Of a stretch of DNA of 64,000 nucleotides, positions 23,859 through 34,626 are shown one piece after another (positions within the stretch are counted from its first letter, which is position 1; each line of letters opens with the position of its first letter). The DNA is from Cornus controversa (taxonomy: Eukaryota; Streptophyta; Magnoliopsida; Cornales; Cornaceae): assembly GCA_026545225.1 (NCBI GenBank), contig CM048845.1, forward strand, positions 107,024,533 to 107,088,532, in the 5' to 3' direction. The notes under the pieces were generated by a model. It worked only from the letters and a program-made list of their open reading frames with translations. It did no database searches and was not told where the DNA came from. A program made the translations under genes and the position numbers.

Positions 23859-24220
23859 GAAAATGCCCTTTTTAGAGAGAGAGCTTCATTTGGCGCTGAG
23901 AGGTTAAGTTTTAATACAGAGCGCAGAAACCTGAACTCTGAGATAGAATCCCTGCGCTCTTCTGGTGCAGGCGAGATCGACGGCCTCAATTCCCAACTCT
24001 ACCATGTACAAGATGAAATGGTCGGGCTTAATGTCAACATGCCTAGGGTGATGTCGAGAGTCGTCGAACAGTTTAAGAATTCGCCTTAATTTGACAGAAT
24101 TAGCGACCAATCTTACGCTGATGGGTTCAAATATTTTTGAGATTTGGCGCAGGGCGTGTACCCAGGAATGTACTTCTCTTGCCTTCAGCTGGACAATATT
24201 GAGGGGCAAGGCCCTTGATT
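23859..24220 (+). pseudogene. Antisense open reading segment beside LTR A
   Basis: The plus strand, opposite to gag, carries coding-like sequence beginning FRERASFGAERLSF with EIESLRSS and VQDEMVGLN, and later the block VYPGMYFS. It is rich in charged residues and looks like a coiled coil followed by a small conserved domain. In-frame stops interrupt it after position 24087. The homologous segment beside LTR B keeps a longer frame. Opposite-sense ORFs near the 3' LTR are known from the Tat/Retand group of plant gypsy elements; the alternative is a captured host gene piece. Confidence 0.6.
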
Positions 24221-24394
24221 TTGATGATTTTTGTAGTATTATTACTTCGTGGTGTAGCAAGCCTATGAGCTTCATGCTACTTCCCTATTTCCTAGTCATG
24301 CTGTAACTTACCAGTAATAAATTATTATATATTTATACCCTGTTGGAATTAAAAAGACTTTTATAAAAGCCTTTGCGGGATTTGTCCCGTCATT

Positions 24395-25010
24395 TGTTAA
24401 AACCCCTCTGAATGAGTTATGCTCCAATGGGGTCGGTTGATAATTTTCTCAAAATTAATTCATCTCGTATTTTTCATTAAAGGTTCTCTGAATGAGGTGT
24501 GACCCAATGGGATCGATTGAAAATGTTCTCAGAACTAATTTATCCCATCTTTTTCATTAAAGGCCCTTTGAACGAGGTGTGCCCCAATGGGGTCGATTGA
24601 CATTGTTCTTAGATTTAATTCATCCTACCTTTTCATTCAAGGCCCTCTGAATGAGGTTTGCCCCAATGGGGTCGATTGACAATATTTTCAGAATTAATTC
24701 ATCCTGCTTTTTTTTATTAAAGACTCTCTGGACGATGTGTGCCCCAATGGGGTCGATTAACAATGTTCTTGGAATTAATTTATCCTGTCTTTTTCATTAA
24801 AGACCCTCTAAACGAGGTGTGCCCCCAATGGAGTCGATTAGCAATGTTTTCAAAATTAATTCATCTCGTCTTTTTCCATTAAAGGCCCTTTGAACGAGGT
24901 GTGCCCCAATGGGGTCGATTGACAATATTCTCAGAATTAATTCATCCCGTATTTTTTATTAAAGGCCATTTGAACGAGGTGTGCCCCAATGAGGCCGATT
25001 GTTCATTTTT
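24395..25010. repeat. Tandem repeat, eight copies of about 80 bp, inside retroelement unit 1
   Basis: Each unit contains the core GAACGAGGTGTGCCCCAATG, then GGGTCGATTGACAATG, TTAATTCATCC and TTTTTCATTAAAGG. Copies of the core start near 24407, 24485, 24564, 24643, 24725, 24805, 24888 and 24967, giving spacings of 78-83 bp. The array lies between the integrase remnant and the antisense segment, i.e. in the region preceding the 3' LTR. It is absent from unit 2. Confidence 0.9.
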
Positions 25011-25176
25011 TATTTTGATTATACTAACAAACTTCAAAACAAAAAAAAAGCTTTTATTGATGTTAAAGTAGCAATAGAGGCTATTTGAAAAAACATCTGA
25101 GCTATTGCTCTAAAACACGACATTAAACTAAATTTCAGCTAAAACTATTAAAGTAAATGCAACTATGAAAAATCTT

Positions 25177-25440
25177 ACTGATAATATTTCCTCAGATGTT
25201 TTGCATTCCAATGATGGGTCAACTGTTTCCCTTCTAATGTTTCTAAACAATATGCCCACAATCGTTAAGTTTGGATGACTCTGCAAGGGCCCTCCCAGTT
25301 AAGAGCTAGTTTTTCAGTGCTTGGGGGTTTAGTCACCTGAGTTACTTTACAAAGGACTAGGTCCCGAGGTTGAAACCTCCTCTGCTTGACTCAGGCATTA
25401 TAGTACCGAAACATGGCTTGCTGATATGCCCCTACTTGTA
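25177..25440 (-). pseudogene. Remnant of gypsy integrase C-terminus
   Basis: The minus-strand translation reads YQQAMFRYYNA, then RFQPRDLVLCKVTQ, LALNWEGPCRV and LETLEGKQL, ending KHLRKYYQ and a stop at about 25177. This is the GPY/F-type C-terminal end of Ty3/gypsy integrase. Several in-frame stops are present. It abuts gag directly, so protease, reverse transcriptase, RNase H and most of integrase are deleted. Confidence 0.85.
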
Positions 25441-26700
25441 CTCGGGTCCATCTTTCTATCATCATCTCATTTTTCTTCTCATGCGTCTAGAGCATCCTCA
25501 ACATTTATGTATTTTTGGGTCTTCATGAGTAGCTCTAACATGCTTTCTGGTGGGCGTTTAGATATTGAATATAAGAACTTTGAGGGTTGTAGGCCTCCTA
25601 TGAATGCGGTAATTGTTACCTTGTTGTTTAAAGTATCAACTTGCAACATCTCTTTGTTGAACCAGTTGATGTAATCTCGTAATGATTCTCCTGTGCCCTG
25701 CCTTACATTCAGGAGATAAGTTATAGGTTTCCCGTGTCTACGGGTTGCAATGAAATTGCTCACAAACAACTGCATCAATTTTTTGAAAAAATACATTGAT
25801 GCAGGTTTCAGACTATTGAACCATGCTCAGGCAGAACCTTTCAAAGTAATGGGAAAAGCTCTGCACATGATCTCATCTGGTACTCCTTGGAGGTACATCA
25901 GAGCCTTGTACGTCTCAAGATGTCTAGTGGGTCCTTGGTCCCGTTGAAATTTTCAAGGGTTGGCATCTTGAACTTGTCGGGCAAAGGACAACTCATTACT
26001 CCAGAGGTAAAAGTGAGATTGGTTTGTTGGACAAAATCCACCACTATAGTAGGGCCTTTCGCTTTTATGGCATGGGCCATACTTTCAACCTTAGCATGAG
26101 GTCCTGCATCTCCATGTCATAATAAATAGTTTCCTTTACCTGTTCCGAATCTCCATGAGTACGAGCTCTTTTAGACGGAATCAAGTGAATGAGATTAGCC
26201 TAAACTTGCTGACTTCTCACATGACTTTGGGTAGCGTCGTCTACTAGAATCTCACTATCTTGCATAACATGGTTCCCTTCTGGATTAATTGGGTTGAGGT
26301 GACTCCGTGATGGCACTGGTGCTACGGGGGGAAAATGATGCGGGATTGTGACATTTTGTTGGAGCACCTGGATCAAACTCTGATTCAAGTTCTAAATCTG
26401 GTGTTCTAACACTATGACACTCCCAGGGGGCTGCATGCCTCTTTTTCTCACTCGGGGATTTTGACACTCCCAAGATCCTGCCCGACTGGGGGATTGTAAC
26501 CCACATGGGGATCTAAACCGGCAGGCGGGTTGTGGCTGGCAGGAGGATCTTGGCCGGCTGGAGGGTTATGGTCAGTAGGAGGATCCTGACTGGCTGGCGG
26601 GTTGTAACTAGTAGAAGTGTCAGGACTAACTCCGATCTCTAGCCCAGATCGTAGGTGCATCATGCTTCGTGTAGAACAATCAAATTTGTGATCGTTCTGA
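25441..26700 (-). pseudogene. Gypsy gag region, unit 1
   Basis: Broken gag coding on the minus strand: MMHLRSGLEIGV followed by proline-rich repeats of the type NPPAGQDPP (26670-26450), then FKMPTLENFNGTKDP, then the Retrotrans_gag core with NFIATRRHGKPITYLLNV and LRDYINWFNKEMLQV (25796-25480). Frames are interrupted by stops and shifts. The parallel copy in unit 2 is better preserved. Confidence 0.85.
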
Positions 26701-26714
26701 TAGACGGCGCCAAT
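26698..26714 (-). other. Putative retroelement primer-binding site, unit 1
   Basis: Immediately inside LTR B on the minus strand the sequence reads ATTGGCGCCGTCTATCA, the TGGCGCC-type tRNA primer site common in plant gypsy elements. This fixes the direction of transcription as right to left. Confidence 0.7.
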
Positions 26715-27488
26715 TGATGATGCAAAAATTGTCACACGATTCAGGTCAACGCTAACCTAAAAAAGACAAGAGAAGGGTAACTGGAAGGACACTGGCGTGG
26801 TGCCGGCCGACTACGCTTCGATGGTCAAGTCAGAAATCAAAAGGGCTTAAGAAGCTGTAAAGGCACGTAGAGGGTATTAATTGCATATCTGGAATATAGA
26901 TCGCCCTTGTATTTATAGAAGTCAGAAGATATTATATCCGAGTAAGAGACTAACTCTTCAGTTTCTAAGCCTATCTGGTGATAAGAGAGTCACAGTTAAT
27001 GTTCACCTCTCATCCACGCCATGTGAATCATGATCGCCCACGTCACATAAAATATAACTAGAGTCAAATACCTCATAAGATGCCCCTTGTTAATGAGGGT
27101 TGCTTGTCGAACCTTAGGAATACCTTGATCAACTCGTTGGGCCATAACCCATACTCCCGTATAAGAGAAATGAATTTTTGATCTACGCCTAGTCAGAACC
27201 CATTGGGCTTCCAAGTCGGACTTACCCTAAGGAATCCTTGGGACCCAGCCCTTGGCTGGCCTTGGATATCCTGCCTTAGCTGGGCCTGGGGCAGTTGGTT
27301 GGCCCAGTCTCCTTGGTCGGTCTAGTCTCCTTTGGCTGGTCCAGTCTCCTTGACAAACTTGGCTAAGGTTAACCCCTTCTAAACCTTCTATAACCCTTAT
27401 TCTGTTCTCTTGGTTACATTCTTATACCTAGTTGTGTACAAACAAGGTATCACATTAGCACAGTGTGTCTGATCATCTCTTGTCGACA
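26715..27488 (-). mobile_element. Gypsy LTR B, shared between unit 1 and unit 2
   Basis: Starts TGATGATGCAAAAATTG and ends TCGACA. It is bounded on the left by the primer-binding site and gag of unit 1 and on the right by the 3' end of unit 2, so it serves as 5' LTR of one unit and 3' LTR of the next. At 774 bp it is slightly shorter than LTR A because of internal deletions near 27255-27290. Confidence 0.85.
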
Positions 27489-27838
27489 GAAAATGCCCTT
27501 TTAAAGAGAGAGCTTCATTTGGCGCTGAGAGGTCAAGTTTCAATACGGAGCGCAAAAACCTGAACTCCGAGATAGAATCCCTGCGCTCCTCTTTTGCAGG
27601 CGAGATTGACGACCTCAATTTCTGACTCTGCCATGTACAAGATGAAGTGGCCAGGCTTAATGCCGACATGCCCAGGGTGATGGTGGGAGCCATTAAACAG
27701 TTCAAGGATTCGCTTGAATTTGACAAAATCTGCGACCAATCTTACGCTGAGAGGTTTGAATATTTTCAAGATTTGACGCAGGACGTGTACCCAGGAATGT
27801 ATATCTCTCGCTTTCAGCTGCACGATACTCGAGTTCAT
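27489..27838 (+). pseudogene. Antisense open reading segment beside LTR B
   Basis: Homologue of 23859-24220 in unit 2. From the ATG at 27647 the plus-strand frame stays open through LNADMPRVMVGAIKQF, SYAERFEYFQDLTQDVYPGM and ISRFQLHD. It then runs into the gag junction at about 27838, where the reading is antisense to gag. One upstream stop separates it from the EIESLRSS part. Conservation of the frame in both units suggests it was once translated. Confidence 0.6.
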
Positions 27839-29160
27839 CTTTCTATCATCATCTCTTTTTTCTTTCCGTGCGTCTAGAGTATCCTCAGCATTCATGTATT
27901 TTTGGGCCTTCGTGAGTAACTCTGACATGCTTTCTGGTGGGTGTTTAGAAATTGAATATAAGAACTTTGAGGGTTGCAGGCCTCCTATGAATGCGGTAAT
28001 TGTTACATTGTCGTTTAAAGCATCGACCTGCAACATCTCTCTGTTGAACCAGTTGATGTAATCTCGTAACGATTCTCCCGTGCCCTGCCTTACATTCAGG
28101 ATATAGGTTACAAGTTTCCCGTGTTTATGGGTTGCAATGAAATTGCTCACAAACAACCGCATCAATTTTTTGAAAGAATGCATTGACACATGTTTCAGGC
28201 TATTGAACCATGCTTGGGTAGAACCTTTCAAAGTAATGATAAAAGCTCTGCACATGATCTCATCTGGTACTCCTTGGAGGTACATTAGAGTCTTGTACGT
28301 CTCAAGATGTCTAGTGGGTCCTTGGTCCTGTTGAAATTTTCAAGGGTTGGCATCTTGAACTTGTAAGGTAAAGGACAACTCATTACTCCGGAGGTAAAAG
28401 TGAGATTGGTTTGTTGGACAAGATCCACCACTGTAGCAGGGCCTTTCTCTTTTATGGCATGGGCCATACTTTCAACCTTAGCCATGAGGTCCTACATCTC
28501 CATGTCATAATAAACAGTTTTCCTCTACCTACCTTGAATCTCCATGAGTACGAGCTCTTTTAGACGGAATCAGGTGAATGGGATTAGCCCAAACTTGCTA
28601 ACTTCTCACATAACTTTGGGCAGTGTTGTCTACCAGAATCTCACTATCTCGCATAACATGGTTCCCTTCTGGATTAATTGGGTTGAGGTGACTTCGTGAT
28701 GGCACCGGTGCTACGGGGGGAAAGTGATGCAGGATTGTCGCATTTTGTTTGAGGACCTGGATCAGACTCTGATTCAAGTTCTAAATCTAGTGTTCCAACA
28801 TTGCGACACGCTCCTGGACATACTCCAAGCAAGTCTCCATGACCAAGGGGTTGCAAGCCTCCTTCTTTCGCTCGGGGATTTTGACACTCCCAAGCCTTTG
28901 AGATGCCATCTTCGCTAACTGGAAAGTTGTGGCGGGCAGGTCCTGCCTGACTGGGGGATTGTAACCCACACGGGGATCTAAACTGGTAGGCGGGTTGTGG
29001 CTGGCAGGAGGATCTTGGCCGACTGGAGGGTTATGGTTGGTAGGAGGATCCTGAATGGCTAGCGGGTTGTGACCAGTAGGAGTGTCAGGACTAACTCCGA
29101 TCTCTAGCCCAGATCGTAGGTGCATCATGCTTCGTGTAAAACAATCAAATTTGTGATCAT
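27839..29160 (-). pseudogene. Gypsy gag region, unit 2
   Basis: The minus-strand gag is better preserved than in unit 1: a frame of about 156 residues from 29257 to 28787 carries MMHLRSGLEIGV and NPP-type repeats. It is followed by FKMPTLENFNRTKDP (28485-28285) and by a 250-residue frame from 28285 with the gag core (FIITLKGSTQAWFNSL, NFIATHKHGKLVTYILNV, LRDYINWFNREMLQV). The 250-residue frame then runs out of gag into the reverse complement of the antisense segment, so the fusion ORF is an artefact of a deletion with junction at about 27838. No protease or pol remains. Confidence 0.87.
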
Positions 29161-29161
29161 T

Positions 29162-29179
29162 CCGACAGATGGCGCCAAC
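29162..29179 (-). other. Putative retroelement primer-binding site, unit 2
   Basis: Directly inside LTR C, the minus strand reads GTTGGCGCCATCTGTCGG, matching the site at 26698-26714 with a few differences. Confidence 0.7.
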
Positions 29180-29541
29180 TGATGATGCAAAAATCGTCGC
29201 ACGATTCGGGTCAATGCTAACTTGAAAAAGATAATAGAATAGTAACTGGAAGGACACCGGCGTGGTGCCGGCCGACTATGCTTCGATGGTCAAGTCAGAA
29301 ATCGGAAGAGCTTAAGAAGTTGTAAAGGCACGTAGAGGGTATTAATTGCATACCTGGAATATGAATCGCCCTGTATTTATAGAAGATGAGACTGTATCCG
29401 AGTATGAGACTAACCCTTCAGTTCCTAATCCTATCTGGAGATAAGAGAGTCGTGGTCAATGTTTGCCTCTTATCCACGTCACGCGAATCACGATCGCCCA
29501 CGTCACATGAAATACAATTGGAGTCAAATAACCCATCAGAA
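29180..29541 (-). mobile_element. Truncated gypsy LTR C (5' LTR of unit 2)
   Basis: Matches the first 360 bp of LTRs A and B on the plus strand (their transcript-distal part), then similarity stops after CCATCAGA. The promoter-proximal end of this LTR is missing. No target duplication matching the left end of LTR A could be found. Confidence 0.82.
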
Positions 29542-30284
29542 ACTTTTTTCAGATTAGTAGTTTGGAGATATTAAAAATTAAATCCAAATTGAGTAAATTT
29601 CTCTTATCTCGAAGTTAAGCTTAATTACTTTAAGATTAAACTTTTATAGTCAACATCTCTTGAGGTTTGATTGACTTATCTCCGACTACCCCTACTGTCA
29701 ATTGACTATTTGACCGATTAAAACCAATTTAAAAATAAATAAAAAAATACCAAAACTACCATTCGTATTTGAAAATTACAAAAATAACCTCACAATGGAA
29801 GAATGAAATCTTGTTCATGCCAATTACTATGTGATCAAACTACCCTACCTCCATCACCATGAATTGACGATGAGATGATATCTACAATCTCTGTCATTTG
29901 TAGATACTCTCTCTCCTCCATATTTCTCTTTATTCTTTATTCTCTGCAACTCTTTTTACTCTCCTACTTTGTATATTTCTACGCCCTCCCTTTACACATC
30001 CCCATTGGCCATTACATCACATTTTCTTGTTCGGTGCACTGTTAAAACATATTGGTTGGGAAAATGTGAAATAAATATATAGATGAGAACTAAATATATA
30101 TGAGGAGTGCTAGGGATAGTCGCTTAAGAGACTACCCTTGCATAGTCGTTTCAATGATTTGTGGAAACCAATCACAAAAATTAAATATTTTTCTGTAATA
30201 AATGTTCTATTTTTTCATCAATCAATATGCCCTTCTAGCTTTAAGGTATTTACATTGGTGCCATTAACAAACAAATAAAACTAT

Positions 30285-31746
30285 GGGCCCGTTTGGTAAC
30301 CGTTTATGTTTACTGTTTATTGTTTATAAAAATAAATTTTTATGATAAACATGTCTGATAATTTTTGTTTTGTTTATAAATTGTCAAAACGCTTTTAAAA
30401 GAAACACTGTAGCTAAGCCTTCAAATCCTAAACACCAAAATGATGTTTATTGTTTATGTTTATTAAAAAGAAAAACTTTTTTTTTATTTATCTAAAATGG
30501 TGATTATATTATTTTAATTAAAAATTGAAACTAAAAGTGAGAAAATGAAAAGAAAAAAAATTATAAAGGCTATTGTTTGATACAACGATAAAAATATTAG
30601 AATTATAGTGTGGACATAATTAAAGAGCATCAATTGCCTTGAAAAAATTTTTTTGGTTACAATATGAATAATTACTGATATACTTGATAATAAGAAATAG
30701 TTACTTAAGGGCACCCATGCTAAAAAAAAAAAAAAAAAACTTATTTGAGGAAAAAAAGGCAAAGAAGTCTTAACCATCTCCTTGTCAAAGAAACAAGAAT
30801 GATATTTTGTACTCATATCATTAATTCATTTTTAGTGTTGAAAGGAAAATAGAAATCTAAAAAATGAAAAAGAAAGTAGTAGCATAAGAAGTTCAAGAGA
30901 AAGAGTATGCCCTCTAAATTCCTCTTCTCACTCCATACAAATTGGAAAACTTTCAACTTTTTTATAGTTAGATATATTTTGTTTTGTTGGTAGGGGTGCA
31001 CAAAGAACCGGTGGAACCATAAAGAACTTTAGTTGAACTGAACTGAACCGTTCACTACAGTTCAGGTTCTGGCTCTAAATTTTATGAACTATTCACTACG
31101 ATTTCGATTCCAAACCTTGGAATCGGAACTGGAATCGTTGAATATATATATATAACTGTTAAAAAATAATTGTAATAGTTATAATAACCTTTTGTTATAT
31201 AAAAAATTTTAAACAATGAAATTATTATAACTATTATAAGGTTAAATACAACTCCTATAATAACCGAATTGAATCGAACTCATTTATTTTGATTTCAAAA
31301 TTAAGGAACCGTTGGGAACGGTTCTGGTTCCGGTTCTCCTAATAACCGTAAGGTACCGAATTGTTTGCATCTCCTTACTTGTTAGGACCTTTTGAGTTGT
31401 GGCTCATTCTAGTTTTACAGTATAATTTGCAGTGTGTAGATATATATGTAACCCAATATTATTTATTTCTTTTTTATGTATATTTCTTGCTCTGTTATTA
31501 CTGCATAGATTTGTTGTAGCATGAACTTGACTTTTTATGTAGTTTATTGTGTTGATTTTTTTTTAAAAAAATAATAATTAAGGTGAACAAACATGTTTTT
31601 CTGTTTATGACTTTTAAAATAAGCTATACGTTTTTTCGTTATCGAACAACACTCATCTTTATGGATAAACAAAATTGTAACATAAAGACTGTTTATATAA
31701 ATACTAAAACAATAAACACTAACATAAACGATTACCAAACAGACCC
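30285..31746. mobile_element. hAT-like element (GGGCCCGTTTGGTAACC terminus), interrupted
   Basis: The left end GGGCCCGTTTGGTAACCG and right end GATTACCAAACAGACCC are inverted repeats. The sequence matches the reverse complement of the complete element at 59689-60282, except that about 820 bp (about 30740-31560) is inserted near an A-rich tract. The insertion includes the separate element at 30991-31377. There is no transposase. Confidence 0.75.
30991..31377. mobile_element. Small hAT-like element (TAGGGGTGCACA terminus)
   Basis: Starts TAGGGGTGCACAAAGAACCG, as does the element at 16536, and ends GCATCTCCTTA. Flanking 8-bp stretches TTTGTTGG and CTTGTTAG match at six positions, consistent with a decayed duplication. 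It is nested inside the hAT-like element at 30285. Confidence 0.65.
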
Positions 31747-33451
31747 TATAAATATAAAATAATTCTTCAATTATAAAAGAAAAATATATTTGTTAATTCA
31801 ATTAACTATAATTACAAAATTTTAAAAATTATATAAGAAATGATTATAATAAGTATATAGATTATTAAAAATATTTAAAAGCAGGACAATATAAAAAAAT
31901 ATGATTAAAAATATTTTAATACCTTATGTTTATAGTTTTATTTGTTTGTTAATAACACACTATAAATATCTTAAAGCTAGAATGACATATTGATTGATGA
32001 AAAAATAGAACATTTATTACAGGAAAATATTTAATTTTTGTGATTAGTTTTCACTACTTATTGAATCGGGGTAAGAGTAGTCGCTTAAGCGATTGTCCCT
32101 AGTACTTTTCAACACACACATTATCATAATTCTAGAAAACAAAAATATGGATATATTATGATGATACATTATGATCAGAATTGGAGCTTATCTACAAACA
32201 AGACCAGCATCAAGCAAACCATGTAGTACATGAAATTCGTTTGTTTACCAGGATGTTATGTTGTTTTTTTCTGCTTTCTTTCTCCTCTCTCTATATATAT
32301 TCTCTTTTTGTTCTCCTCTCCTTTTCAATAACCAAAATAAATTTTTTTTCAAAAAATACTCGATTCAAAACTAGGGCCATGTAAATTACATTGATTATAT
32401 ATGTAAATATATGCATGAAACAGATAGCAGAACTCTCACATCTCTAAAAAAACCCACGGGTCAAGTAAATTACATTAATTTTATATGTAAATATATGAAA
32501 TAGATAGTAAATAAATAAAAAACAATAGATAACAGACCTCACATCTCTCTATGAAATTATCATTCTTTACTTGACAACCCATGAATTTGCAGACCCAGAT
32601 TAAAATCTTCGTTTGTTCATACTTGATTTGTTATTAAGAATTTGGGTTCTTATATTGGGATTCATAGCAGTGGAGATTGTTGAAGAAGCTGGAGGATGAG
32701 ATGTAATGATGGGTATGGCGATGTGGTGGAGGAGAAAGGGGGAGCTCAATGGTGACGGTGGTTGGGAGAGAAGTGAGATAAGAATGTGATAATAAAGATA
32801 TTTTGGACATTTGAAATATATTGTTGAAATCAACAACATGCAAAATAAAATAAGAAGTTATTTTAAATAGTTACGAAATCATCGTTAGTTTTATCAATGA
32901 ATTGTTAGTCTCACGTAAGAGGTGAAAATTATTTTAGGTTTAATCTAAAAATAATTAAGTCTAATGTTAAAGGAGGTGAAAGTAATTTACCCATTTAAAT
33001 ATATGACGAATTTATACGTTACAAAGATTCTCTGAATCAGAAACAATTTCTTAAGATGAATTAATATTGACATGAAATGTGTATACATTTGATTCATGCA
33101 TCAAAAACTAGTTGTAATTTAAGAGTATTTTTTAAAATATTTTAAAAACTAGTTGCAAATTGGCTTTCAACGTGGAGAGAGAAAGATTAAAGTGTAAAAA
33201 CTTAACTCAACATTTGTAGAATTTTTTCACTCATTCGAAGTTTGGCGTGTGTAACGAGACCTCCACCCGTGTTATAGGCATTTTCTACATGAATGAAGAA
33301 GACCAAGATTGAATTACAAGAGACGCCTTGGGTCAAAATATCCAACATAAATTAGAAATCCTAGTGCCATGCACATTATTCTAGGACATTCATTACTTTT
33401 GTACAAGTATCGACCAAATTCAAACTTTCTCGACAAATTCCTACATAATTA

Positions 33452-33560
33452 ATTCTATACAAGTAAAAATATATATTTAAATACCAGCAATATTCTATAC
33501 AAGTAAAAATATATATTTAAATACCAGCAATATTCTATACAAGTAAAAATGTATTTAAAG
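33452..33560. repeat. 40-bp tandem repeat, about 2.7 copies
   Basis: The unit starting ATTCTATACAAGTAAAAATA begins at 33452, 33492 and 33532. The first two copies are identical; the third diverges after 20 bp. Confidence 0.9.
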
Positions 33561-33863
33561 CAATACTATTATGTCACCATGCAATAGAGTGTATACGAAT
33601 GCGACACGAACACAGTAATATAAAAATTTAAAAAAAAAAGAATGTGAACATGGGAAAAATATAGTTATAATATATATTAATTATTCAACAAAAAAAACTA
33701 CATTACATGAATACTTTAATTCACTATCAAACAATTAAGAATTAAAGAAACATTATTAAAGAACCAAACTTATTTAACTTAAATTTTTAATCATAACTTA
33801 GTCGCATATAATTTTTTTTCAAAATACTTGAATATACATCACTGTTACAAAATGTCTTACACG

Positions 33864-33954
33864 TGTTCGAGAAGTGTTCGAGAAGTGTTCAAGAAGTGTC
33901 CGAGAAGTCCGACACATGTTCGAGGAGTGTCTAAGAAGTGTCCGAGAAGTGTCT
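33864..33954. repeat. 11-bp minisatellite of GTGTTCGAGAA type
   Basis: About eight tandem variants of GTGTTCGAGAA/GTGTCCGAGAA, partly degenerate in the middle. Confidence 0.85.
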
Positions 33955-34348
33955 TAAAAGAAAAAATATTAGGACAATACCTTCGGTGAAGTGTCTGTAC
34001 TTTCTAGCCGGTAGGACATGACATTTCTCTTATAACTATAAAAACGAATACAAAACCATTTTTAAATGTAATGAAAATTGAGAGAAAAAAAAAAAGCAAA
34101 AATATGGAAGCAGAGTGAACAGAGAATTTAATTTTAACTTGGAAGAAGTTTTACTCCTTCCATTAGTTCACTAGAAAATTGTAAATATGGTATTTTAATT
34201 CTTACCTTCTTTTCTTGTCCAATAATCAGAAGTCAAAGAACCTTGATGACCTTTGCCAACCAGAGAAAAAAAACAACAGAAAACAATCTATAAACGAAAA
34301 AAAAAAGGAAAAAGAAAATTCAAAAAATCAGAAGAAACATAAATAAAG

Positions 34349-34440
34349 GGTGCCATCAGCTCGATCGGCTGGCCAATGAAATTAGTTACTCCACTACATG
34401 AACCATCTGACGGGGAGAGTTTTAATTCGAATCACCAACA
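34349..34440 (+). repeat. Possible tRNA-derived SINE head
   Basis: CAGCTCGATCGGCTGG resembles an A box and TTAATTCGAATCACC resembles a B box, with about 55 nt between them. No clover-leaf fold with a proper acceptor stem is seen. SINE origin is an inference. Confidence 0.45.
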
Positions 34441-34594
34441 AATCCTTCACTCTTAAATAAAGTCCAGACAGTCCATGGAAAGATGGATGGATAACTTGAT
34501 CAATAGCACCTGAAACAACCACATAATTTCCTTCAAATTCTATATTTGCCCATCCAAGGCCAAGGGGAGGGGGCTCTTCAATCTCTTAGCCAAT

Positions 34595-34626
34595 TATATC
34601 TATATCTATATCTATATCTATATCTC
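34595..34626. repeat. TATATC hexanucleotide microsatellite
   Basis: About five uninterrupted TATATC units downstream of the membrane protein gene. Confidence 0.9.

Larger units (their letters stand above)
30107..32105. repeat. Long inverted repeat (arms about 180 bp) flanking a nested element
   Basis: The left arm (GTGCTAGGGATAGTCGCTTA from 30107, through to the AACAAACAAATAAAACT block at 30281) matches the reverse complement of 31920-32105. The arms are about 80 percent similar by eye. The interior is AT-rich and interrupted by the hAT-like element at 30285-31746. The open frames across it are AT-rich shadows. Confidence 0.75.
29591..32992. mobile_element. Probable large foldback element with nested insertions
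   Basis: Ends resemble each other as inverted repeats: GAGTAAATTTCTCTTATCTC at the left and the reverse complement of GGGTAAATTACTTTCACCTC at the right, followed by matching TTAAGCTTAATTA/TTAGACTTAATTA and AGATTAAACTT/AGATTAAACCT blocks. The termini resemble the GGGTAAATTA family at 13603 and 19905, but no 9-bp duplication is evident. Other elements (30107-32105, 30285-31746, 30991-31377) are nested inside. Boundaries are tentative. Confidence 0.55.

Noticed and set aside
24395-25010. CRISPR-like array
   Set aside because: Repeats are contiguous 80-bp units without unique spacers, inside a plant retroelement.
27533-28285. 250-residue minus-strand ORF as one protein
   Set aside because: The first part is gag, but the C-terminal part is the reverse complement of the antisense segment after a deletion junction near 27838; an accidental fusion frame.
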